Positions 8,563 through 14,902 of a stretch of DNA of 64,000 nt are shown here, piece by piece. The notes beneath the pieces are model-generated. The model was not told the origin of the DNA, ran no database searches, and saw only the letters and a list, made by a program, of their open reading frames with translations. The stretch lies in assembly GCF_003710815.1 (NCBI RefSeq), contig NZ_RHHP01000021.1, positions 1-64,000 on the forward strand. Direction: 5' to 3'. Each line of letters begins with the position of its first letter. The stretch's first letter is position 1. The position numbers and the translations under genes are program-made. This DNA is from Brevibacillus centrosporus (lineage in GTDB: Bacteria; Bacillota; Bacilli; Brevibacillales; Brevibacillaceae).

Positions 8563-9696
8563 ATGCGTATCAAAACAAGATTGATCCACGGTGGTATTGA
8601 GGGAGATCCGGCAACAGGGGCCGTATCCGTTCCGATTTATCAAGTCAGCACCTATAAGCAGGAAGCCATCGGCAAACACAAAGGATACGAATACTCCCGT
8701 ACAGGCAACCCAACTCGTCACGCGCTGGAAACGTACATCGCTGAGCTCGAGGGCGGCGCACGCGGTTTTGCATTTGGCTCGGGTATGGCAGCGTTGTCTA
8801 CGATTCTATCCTTGTTCAATAAAGGGGATCATTTGGTTGTAGGTGACGATGTATACGGCGGTACGTATCGCGTCATTACTCGTGTATTTTCCCGTCTCGG
8901 ACTAGAAGCCACGTATGTCGATACAAACGACCTCCAGGCTGTGGAGGCTGCCGTACGCCCCGAAACGAAGGCTATTATTATGGAAACTCCGACTAATCCG
9001 CTCTTAAAAGTTAATGATATTAGCGCGCTGTCCAGCATTGCCAAAGCAAAAGGATTGCTGCTGGTTGTTGATAATACCTTCATGACGCCATACTGGCAAA
9101 ACCCGCTCGATCTGGGCGCAGACATCGTGTTCCACAGCGCAACGAAATACCTCGGTGGACATAGTGACGTGGTGGCAGGACTTGTGGTAGCGAAAGATGC
9201 GCAGCTTGGCGAAGATCTGCATTTCGTACAAAACGCTATTGGTGGCGTACTGGGTCCACAAGACTCGTGGCTGCTTCTGCGTGGGATGAAAACACTGGGC
9301 GTTCGTATGGAGGAGCATGAGCAAAATGCGCGTACGCTCGCCAAATGGCTGGCAGAACGCAGCGACATCGAACGTGTACTCTACCCTGGGCTTTCCAGCC
9401 ATCCTGGTCATGAGCTCATTCAAAAACAGGCTCGTGGCTTCGGCGGTATGATTTCATTTGACGTAGGCAGTGCTGAACGTGCTGATCAAGTATTATCCAA
9501 AGTGAAGCTCTACACACTGGCAGAATCCTTGGGTGCAGTCGAGAGTCTGATCAGCGTGCCTGCAAGAATGACCCATGCTTCCATTCCAGTAGAGCGTCGT
9601 GCTGAGCTGGGCATAACCGAGGGCTTGATCCGTATTTCTGTCGGCATTGAGGATGTAGAAGACCTGATCGAGGATCTGGAACAAGCACTCTCTTAA
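8563..9696 (+). CDS. mccB: Cystathionine gamma-lyase / homocysteine gamma-lyase
   Basis: A 377-residue Cys/Met-metabolism PLP enzyme. It has the usual YSRTGNPTRHALE near residue 45, the PLP lysine in SATKYLGGHSD near 198 and SLGAVESLISVPA near 325. It should cleave cystathionine to cysteine, ammonia and 2-oxobutyrate, completing reverse transsulfuration with MccA. The ATG at 8563 has a CAGGGGGG ribosome site inside the end of mccA; an upstream in-frame start at 8461 is buried in mccA and rejected. Confidence 0.92.
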   Translation: MRIKTRLIHGGIEGDPATGAVSVPIYQVSTYKQEAIGKHKGYEYSRTGNPTRHALETYIAELEGGARGFAFGSGMAALSTILSLFNKGDHLVVGDDVYGGTYRVITRVFSRLGLEATYVDTNDLQAVEAAVRPETKAIIMETPTNPLLKVNDISALSSIAKAKGLLLVVDNTFMTPYWQNPLDLGADIVFHSATKYLGGHSDVVAGLVVAKDAQLGEDLHFVQNAIGGVLGPQDSWLLLRGMKTLGVRMEEHEQNARTLAKWLAERSDIERVLYPGLSSHPGHELIQKQARGFGGMISFDVGSAERADQVLSKVKLYTLAESLGAVESLISVPARMTHASIPVERRAELGITEGLIRISVGIEDVEDLIEDLEQALS

Positions 9697-9731
9697 TTGC
9701 TGTAGAGCGTGCGTTGAGGGAGGCCGTGAGC

Positions 9732-10070
9732 ATGAGTGTAGAAATCAAAGTGTTTGGGACGGAGCAATTGTGCGCGAGCTGCGTTAACCTTCCGTCCGCC
9801 AAAGAAACAGCTGACTGGTTGCAAGCAGCGCTCTCCCGTAAATATGGAGGCGAAAGCATTCGCATCACATATAGCGACTTTCAACAGCCTCAGACAGAGG
9901 ATGACAATATCTGGGCAGGGCGGATTATTGAGGAAGATTTATGGTATCCGCTTGTCGTAATTTCCGGGGAAATTGTCGGGGAAGGCAATCCGAAGCTGAA
10001 GGACATTCATGCCAAGCTGGAAAGCATGGGCCTCAAGCCTTTGGCAACGGCAACGGAAAGCGAAGCCTAA
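9732..10070 (+). CDS. yuzD: YuzD-like thioredoxin-fold protein (DUF1462)
   Basis: A 112-residue protein with a CASC motif near residue 14 (EQLCASCVNLPSAKET), typical of the YuzD/DUF1462 family, which has a glutaredoxin-like fold. The role is probably redox or metal handling but is not proven. The ATG at 9732 lies 8 bases after GGGAGG. It follows mccB by 35 bases and may be read from the same transcript, ending at the terminator at 10085-10121. Confidence 0.85.
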   Translation: MSVEIKVFGTEQLCASCVNLPSAKETADWLQAALSRKYGGESIRITYSDFQQPQTEDDNIWAGRIIEEDLWYPLVVISGEIVGEGNPKLKDIHAKLESMGLKPLATATESEA

Positions 10071-10084
10071 GAAAAGATCAGAAG

Positions 10085-10121
10085 AGACGGTCTCAAGGGA
10101 TACCTTGGACCGTCTTTTTGT
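10085..10121 (+). terminator. Intrinsic terminator after yuzD
   Basis: AGACGGTC/GACCGTCT arms enclosing an inner CAAGG/CCTTG stem, followed by TTTT. Confidence 0.85.
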
Positions 10122-10295
10122 TTTACCGTCGGAACGTGTACACGAGATTGGTCCCTTTGGGTGCATACACTTGGCAGATTTCATGAGAGGGCTTCTTACC
10201 AGTTCGTCATTTGTTCGTTTCTGTTTTGTAACGCTAAGTGGCCCGTTTCGTCCTATAGTTGTGAATGTAGCCACGATATAGAGGAGGAAGTTGAA

Positions 10296-11333
10296 ATGAA
10301 CAAAAAATGGATGAAGCCCGTTACATTCTTGCTGCTTGCTGGAGTGATTGGATGCTCTGGACTGGCAGCTTCTCATACAAAAATCGCGCATGCGGAAGCG
10401 AAAATAGGGGAGCCTTTCGCAGCAGCAGCAGAATTGCAGCTGGGTAAGAACGTATATGTCCTCGACCAACAGACAGCAGACGTAACAGGCGACCAGGCAG
10501 CAGATACAGTGTTTCTGGTAGGAACAAAAGAAAAACAGGACGATATCTACGCTTCCGCGATGACGCTGGTGGTTCAGGATGGGAAAACCAAAGCTTACAG
10601 CAAGGCCGATTTGGGCGATCTGGGAGGATACGAAGGGGAGCTGACACTCGTTGATTTCACAGGAGATCATGCAGCGGATGCTTTTGTTAAAACAGCGACA
10701 GGCGGTAGCGGAGGCATCTACAATCACGTTGTCGCCACGTTTGCGGGCAAGACCTCGCAGGTGCTCTTTGGAGAGGCGGAAAACGAAGGCATCCGTTATG
10801 AAGGGAAGTTCGTAGACGGCTTCAAGATCGAAGGTACCGGGACGCACCTGGACAAACCTCTTACTTTTGATGTCAGCGCCAATAAAGCGCTGTACACAGC
10901 AGCCAAGCTGTATGATCAAGCAGGCAAGCTCGTTGTGAAAGCAGACGAGGACCTGTCCGTCTATTCCTACCCGTTCAGCTCGCTTGCTCCTGTCGACATG
11001 GATGGGAATGGGACGTATGAGCTGGTAGGCGAGCAGCGTGTTGTCGGGATGAACAATGCAGATACGGTATCAAACATCCATTCCGTCTGGGGCCTCGGTA
11101 GCGATGGCAAATGGAATCCATGGGAAGTAGAGTATTCCACCTTCCTGATCAAGCATCCTGGTGAAGCGATTCAGACGTTTACCGGGCTATTCGTGTTGTC
11201 CAACACGAGAGTACAGCTAACAAATTTCACTTTGTGCGCTAAAGCTGGCCCCGCGCTTGCGGAAAGCGCCCAGCGCTATTACCAAAATCCCTTCCCTTCT
11301 TTTGAATATCAAACCCAATTATGGGCATTTTAA
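10296..11333 (+). CDS. Secreted VCBS/FG-GAP-like protein, C-terminus doubtful
   Basis: A predicted 345-residue exported protein. Residues 1-33 are a signal peptide ending near AHA-EAK; the Cys in VIGCSG could also be a lipobox. The mature part has acidic repeat-like stretches, DVTGDQAADTVFLV, DFTGDHAADAFVK and DMDGNGTYELVG, typical of VCBS/integrin-like Ca-binding blades. The ATG at 10296 follows GAGGAGG. The last ~45 residues, after FLIKHPGEAI, look less like the rest and may reflect an indel just before the AT-rich island. Function unknown. Confidence 0.65.
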   Translation: MNKKWMKPVTFLLLAGVIGCSGLAASHTKIAHAEAKIGEPFAAAAELQLGKNVYVLDQQTADVTGDQAADTVFLVGTKEKQDDIYASAMTLVVQDGKTKAYSKADLGDLGGYEGELTLVDFTGDHAADAFVKTATGGSGGIYNHVVATFAGKTSQVLFGEAENEGIRYEGKFVDGFKIEGTGTHLDKPLTFDVSANKALYTAAKLYDQAGKLVVKADEDLSVYSYPFSSLAPVDMDGNGTYELVGEQRVVGMNNADTVSNIHSVWGLGSDGKWNPWEVEYSTFLIKHPGEAIQTFTGLFVLSNTRVQLTNFTLCAKAGPALAESAQRYYQNPFPSFEYQTQLWAF

Positions 11334-11359
11334 GACGAGAAAAAAGGGGGATTGAAACA

Positions 11360-11860
11360 ATGTTAATCAGCAAAATTCTGCCCATTCTATTAAGTCTAAG
11401 TATCCTTCAACCCGTTGCCCCGAATCCAAAAGATCCATTAGACGTTGATTCCAATAAACCACTGGGCAATATTTCCACAATTGAATTATCAGAAACACAA
11501 TTTAAAAATACATATAAGAAGGATATTTTACTTCCCCAATATGTTCCTTTTACCCCAACTCATACAGGTGGGCATTTTAATAAACTTTTACAGGAGTTAA
11601 GTATTGATTACCTAAACGAAAAAACAAATGAGCTTCTATCCATTTCTATTTATGTTCAAAACGGTGGCGATATAAAAATCCAACCGGAAATTGTCACCTT
11701 AGTCGACGGTACAAAAGCTGAATACCTTCATGCTGACAATTACATTGCTGATTTTATACGTTTCAAGAAAAATGGCTTAACCTATCTAGTGGGAATTTCC
11801 AAAAATGACAAGAAAGAAAAACGAGACGATCTACTTAAAGTCGCAAATTCCCTTCAATAA
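11360..11860 (+). CDS. Hypothetical secreted protein in an AT-rich island
   Basis: A predicted 166-residue protein with a short hydrophobic N-terminus (ISKILPILLSLSILQPVAP) that could be a signal peptide or anchor, then a mixed alpha/beta domain reminiscent of DUF4367-type extracytoplasmic modules (LLPQYVPFTP, YIADFIRFKKNGLTYLVGIS); that likeness is weak. AAAAGGGGG precedes the ATG at 11360. Base composition becomes clearly AT-rich here, marking the start of an acquired segment that runs to 14793. Confidence 0.55.
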   Translation: MLISKILPILLSLSILQPVAPNPKDPLDVDSNKPLGNISTIELSETQFKNTYKKDILLPQYVPFTPTHTGGHFNKLLQELSIDYLNEKTNELLSISIYVQNGGDIKIQPEIVTLVDGTKAEYLHADNYIADFIRFKKNGLTYLVGISKNDKKEKRDDLLKVANSLQ

Positions 11861-11890
11861 CCAAACCCCGAATTTGCTTTAAATACGCCA

Positions 11891-11928
11891 AAAAGGAAAA
11901 GGCCCTCAATCGAGAGCCTTTCCTTTTT
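11891..11928. terminator. Bidirectional terminator between convergent genes
   Basis: Long arms (11891-11907 and 11912-11928) pairing AAAAGGAAA-type and TTTCCTTTT-type sequence, flanked by A-rich and T-rich ends, between convergent genes. Confidence 0.75.
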
Positions 11929-11932
11929 AATA

Positions 11933-12331
11933 TTAGTATCGAATGAACCCAGAACCCACGCATCCTGTTTGTCCTGCGCCACCGCAGTTTGCTTTTAAAA
12001 AGTAATTACCTGTATATGGTGCCGTAAATAAAGCCCAGGCCCCACCGTTACCTGACCCAGCAGTTTTATTCGAAATTAACTTACTACTTCCGTCAAAGTA
12101 ATAAACCCCGAATCCAACACCATGAATACTTCCATCGTTTAGCCATTCATAGTAAACGCTATCTCCTTTAGAGATCCATACAAAATCTCCTGTTACACTA
12201 TGCTCATTTGGAAGCATGTAAAGATACTCCTCTGCTGCAAAAGCAGCTTGTACAGGGACAATTGCCAACATTAACGCAAGCGTCATAAGCACAAAATGGT
12301 TTTTTGGATTTTTAAACAATTTTCTCACCAT
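11933..12331 (-). CDS. Small secreted protein downstream of a structured leader
   Basis: A 132-residue protein. Residues 1-33 are a clear signal peptide (FVLMTLALMLAIVPVQAAFA-AEE). The mature ~100 residues are rich in Gly, Tyr and aromatics, with two Cys (ANCGGAGQTGC) that could form one disulfide. The ALFTAPYTGNYFL segment resembles a jelly-roll strand. The ATG at 12331 has an AGGGG site. Transcription would come through the leader RNA at 12485-12640 and its terminator. No named family recognised. Confidence 0.65.
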   Translation of the reverse strand: MVRKLFKNPKNHFVLMTLALMLAIVPVQAAFAAEEYLYMLPNEHSVTGDFVWISKGDSVYYEWLNDGSIHGVGFGVYYFDGSSKLISNKTAGSGNGGAWALFTAPYTGNYFLKANCGGAGQTGCVGSGFIRY

Positions 12332-12484
12332 AACCCCTCTGTTTTCCTTTATATACCAAATCTAGTACTATATTAACAGGATCCTCTACTTTTATATATA
12401 GAATATTATGACTCCTTTTGTCGAATGCTAGATTTATCAATTTTGCGGCCTGCAGCACAACCACAGGGCGACGTCCACTAAAAA

Positions 12485-12640
12485 TGAAAAAGCCCTCCAA
12501 AATGGAGGGCCTGACAAACGGATCACAGCAGGGCGGCGTATCCTGATCTCTTTTAACCTGCCGAATGACAGGCGCGTGGGGAACCTTTCCCACCTCAGCG
12601 ATCCCACTATTAGCTTACTATTTTCAACGCGTTTTCATTC
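12485..12640 (-). ncRNA. Structured leader RNA with terminator, identity unknown
   Basis: On the minus strand, about 150 bases upstream of the secreted-protein gene, there are three consecutive hairpins. One pairs GUGGGAA with UUCCCCAC; a 6-bp stem CCUGUC/GGCAGG closes an AUUC loop; a GAUCA/UGAUC stem encloses GGAUACGCCGCCCUGCUG. They end in a perfect 8-bp terminator (12492-12499/12503-12510) with U-run at 12485-12491. This is the layout of a transcription-attenuating riboswitch or cis-regulatory RNA. It does not match the consensus of classes I can recall. Extent and start are approximate. Confidence 0.5.
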
Positions 12641-12660
12641 CGAATCAAAACGACAGTAGG

Positions 12661-12707
12661 AACTATCTATCATGGATAGTTTAACACAATTTGCGTAATG
12701 AACGCAA
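12661..12707 (-). promoter_or_regulatory. Weak promoter with inverted repeat upstream of the leader RNA
   Basis: On the minus strand, TTGCGT (12707-12702) and TAAACT (12683-12678) are 18 bases apart. An inverted repeat AACTATC/GATAGTT (12661-12667, 12675-12681) overlaps the -10. Both hexamers are poor, so this is tentative. Confidence 0.3.
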
Positions 12708-12759
12708 TATGGAGAGAAATGCACTGAATAGTGACTTTTACGAAATACAGAAAAAAGAC

Positions 12760-13170
12760 CTATAAATAAGGCTTTATCCTACCTGACTGAAGGCGTTTTT
12801 CAATTTTAGCTTCAGCATTCTTCAAATCGTAGAATGAGGACACGTAGAAGTAACCATCGGGGTCAAGATTAATCGAAAGCAATATGGTATCGTTGATTTT
12901 TTTATACAATTCGATCCCTGGCTCCTTCGGATTCTGGCCAACGTAGTCAGGGTTTTCAACGATGTCAGGAACGTACTGATGGTACGCTTCAAAAATACCT
13001 GGATGCCTCTTTTGGACGTGTTTTTTCAAACCTGGATACATCCAGATTTCACGGGGGATTCCAGATTCGGGAAACACGGTCTTCCCAAGGGTACGGTTGA
13101 TTTTAGCAATATCCAACATTCCGACGATTTGGCGTTGAGTTGCATCGGGATTTACGGTGTATAAGCTCAT
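12760..13170 (-). CDS. PBECR-type nuclease-fold protein
   Basis: A 136-residue protein with no signal peptide. The segment KKHVQKRHPGIFEAYHQYVP, followed by VENPDYVGQNPKEPGIELYKK, ILLSINLD and GYFYVSSFYDL, ending in LQSGRIKPYL, fits the phage Barnase-EndoU-ColicinE5/D-RelE-like (PBECR) fold described for phage polyvalent and bacterial toxin proteins. The His-Pro pair and the C-terminal SGR are the likely functional residues. An RNase-like role is inferred, not shown; no partner antitoxin is adjacent. The ATG at 13170 follows GAGAGGAGG. Confidence 0.65.
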   Translation of the reverse strand: MSLYTVNPDATQRQIVGMLDIAKINRTLGKTVFPESGIPREIWMYPGLKKHVQKRHPGIFEAYHQYVPDIVENPDYVGQNPKEPGIELYKKINDTILLSINLDPDGYFYVSSFYDLKNAEAKIEKRLQSGRIKPYL

Positions 13171-13379
13171 TTCGGTTCCTCCTCTCTTGCAGCAGCTGTC
13201 ACTTATAGAATAGGCATGTCCGTTCCAATCGTGGCTGTGCTCTATGTTTTTTCGATCCTATGTAATAAAAGAGGAACCGATTTTTTTATAACACCGCTGG
13301 GTCCCGATAATGTGTTTTATGTAAAGCTTAACATTTCGACAGAAACAATCAACAAGATGCACAAGAGGCAACCATCAAC

Positions 13380-13408
13380 TTGACATTTGTGTAATTTTTT
13401 GTAATAAA
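13380..13408 (+). promoter_or_regulatory. SigA-type promoter of the secreted-protein pair
   Basis: A perfect TTGACA (13380-13385), 17 bases, then AATAAA (13403-13408) preceded by TGT as an extended -10. It lies 32 bases before the TTG start at 13441. Confidence 0.5.
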
Positions 13409-13440
13409 TTGGTATATTCTAGCAATTAGGGGGGTTACTC

Positions 13441-13950
13441 TTGAAATTCGGAAAATTGTTTCTAGTATTCGCTATGTTATTGTCTTTTGCTTCATTTCTT
13501 CCTCATGATTCATTCGCTGCGACTACAAAATATTGTGACGATCAACAAAACGATAATGATTGTTCTGCTAAACCAGAATATTCTTCGTATTGGACTAAAT
13601 TAGGTCCGGCTTCAAACTATTGGAGAGCAGGTTATACAACTGGTTACGCTATGTTTAATAGCAGTAGTAACATTTCGAAATCCAATTATGCTTGGGTTTT
13701 TTTAAAAATGGATTCCCCTGGTAACTACTATCCAGCCGTATGGCTCAATAGTTCAAAATTCGTTGACCTTGTTTACTATGAATGGAATGGAAATCAAACA
13801 GTTCTAGACCAAGAATATGCAACTGCAGGATGGAACTATCTGGAGGATTTGTCGTCTTATACAAATACAGGTACGTATTTAAGCATGGATCGTTCTAGTT
13901 ACTATGGAGGCATGGGAGCAGACGGAGCGCAATTACAGAAAGAATTTTAA
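13441..13950 (+). CDS. Small secreted protein, possible golvesin-like beta fold
   Basis: A 169-residue protein. Residues 1-27 are a signal peptide ending at SFA-ATT. Two early Cys (YCDDQ, DCSAK) probably form a disulfide. The C-terminal DQEYATAGWNYLEDLSSYTN with GADGAQLQ recalls the golvesin/xanthan-lyase C-terminal beta domain (GW-N-LG ... AD), a weak match. The start is TTG at 13441, with GGGGGG 8 bases upstream. It is followed after 21 bases by the next gene, probably one operon. Confidence 0.55.
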   Translation: MKFGKLFLVFAMLLSFASFLPHDSFAATTKYCDDQQNDNDCSAKPEYSSYWTKLGPASNYWRAGYTTGYAMFNSSSNISKSNYAWVFLKMDSPGNYYPAVWLNSSKFVDLVYYEWNGNQTVLDQEYATAGWNYLEDLSSYTNTGTYLSMDRSSYYGGMGADGAQLQKEF

Positions 13951-13971
13951 TCAAGGGAGGACACATTAAAG

Positions 13972-14793
13972 ATGAAAAAGGTTACTGCGATCGCAGCTAC
14001 TGTTTTAACTGTAGCTGCTGCAACAACTTTCCTTTTCTATGGCACTATGGATTCAAATGCTAAACCGAAGAACACCAGCATCAAGGCTCAGCTTAAAACT
14101 GATAATCTGGATGATAACCAATTGATTAAAAGTAAAATGTTAAACGCAATTCATCTTTATAAAGATGTTCAGGGGAGTTTTAAGCATGTGACTCCGAACA
14201 GAAATATCCTAGTGGAATTTCAGGTTCAGGAAGGTGAAAACCCCTATAGTTACGTAAAAGTAAAAGATAAGAAAAACGAAGTAACCAAAGAAATATTGTC
14301 CGATGAAGAGACAATTTTAACCCTTTATCCTCAAGAGAGTGCTTACAAAGAAATCAAGAAATCAGCGATGAAACCTGAAAAAGTAAATCAATTTGCAAGC
14401 CCAAGCGATAAAGTGAAAGATGGAAAAACAATTAAGAAATTAAGACCAGATCCTGCTTCAACATTCGATGCTCAAATTGTTACTTATCCTCAACAAATAG
14501 CTTTTTGGTTGGATGACAATGAGCAAAACTATGAAGTCACTGGTAATGAGTCCTTTTTAGACCGTGAAGCAACTGTTATTGAAGGTAAACTCTTGGATGA
14601 CCTTTCCCAAAAGTTCAGAGCTGAAAACTTCAAAATGTGGGTAGATACCGAAACCGGTGTACTACTCAAGTTGATAACAACTACAGAAAATGGTGAAGAA
14701 ACAAGCCTTATTGAAGTACAAGAAATTGAGTTTGACAAAGGTATCAAGAAGAAAAAGGACGTCAGCGGTAATAAAAGTTACAAAAAGCTATAA
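13972..14793 (+). CDS. Secreted LolA-like protein, stop codon within transposon target site
   Basis: A 273-residue protein with an N-terminal signal or anchor (VTAIAATVLTVAAATTFLFYG) followed by a Lys-rich beta-sheet domain (NILVEFQVQEGENPYSYVKV; FKMWVDTETGVLLKL) resembling the LolA/RseB fold found in extracytoplasmic regulators of Gram-positives. That resemblance is structural guesswork. GGGAGGACA precedes the ATG. Its stop TAA (14791-14793) lies inside the 5-bp TAAAA duplicated by the transposon insertion, so the reading frame is intact but its own terminator has been moved to 20823. Confidence 0.6.
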   Translation: MKKVTAIAATVLTVAAATTFLFYGTMDSNAKPKNTSIKAQLKTDNLDDNQLIKSKMLNAIHLYKDVQGSFKHVTPNRNILVEFQVQEGENPYSYVKVKDKKNEVTKEILSDEETILTLYPQESAYKEIKKSAMKPEKVNQFASPSDKVKDGKTIKKLRPDPASTFDAQIVTYPQQIAFWLDDNEQNYEVTGNESFLDREATVIEGKLLDDLSQKFRAENFKMWVDTETGVLLKLITTTENGEETSLIEVQEIEFDKGIKKKKDVSGNKSYKKL

Positions 14794-14795
14794 AA
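14791..14795. repeat. Target-site duplication, left copy
   Basis: TAAAA directly before the left inverted repeat; identical to 20813-20817. Confidence 0.9.
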
Positions 14796-14837
14796 GGGGT
14801 CCCGCCAACATTTTAACGAAAATATACGCTAAGCCCT
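14796..14837 (+). repeat. Left terminal inverted repeat (IRL)
   Basis: 42 bases starting GGGGTCCCGCCAACATTT and ending CTAAGCCCT; exact reverse complement of 20771-20812. Its inner end also forms one arm of a plus-strand terminator (14827-14863). Confidence 0.97.
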
Positions 14838-14863
14838 CAATTATGTGCGGCTTGGCGTTTTTT
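14827..14863 (+). terminator. Terminator formed by the transposon left end
   Basis: CGCTAAGCC (14827-14835) pairs with GGCTTGGCG (14849-14857), followed by TTTTTT. It reads inward and can stop transcripts entering from the interrupted operon. Confidence 0.7.
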
Positions 14864-14902
14864 CTTACTCTAAGCTGGTCCGGGACTGTCACCCGGACCC
14901 TT

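Noticed and set aside
9939-10919. 326-codon minus-strand frame across yuzD and the VCBS-like gene
   Set aside because: It spans a terminator and two real genes and shows no domain.
12312-12593. 93-codon minus frame across the leader RNA
   Set aside because: It runs through the hairpins and terminator; no ribosome site, composition not protein-like.
12485-12640. Cobalamin, ZTP, c-di-GMP or TPP riboswitch
   Set aside because: Isolated words resemble parts of these classes, but the conserved cores are missing; left as an unidentified structured RNA.
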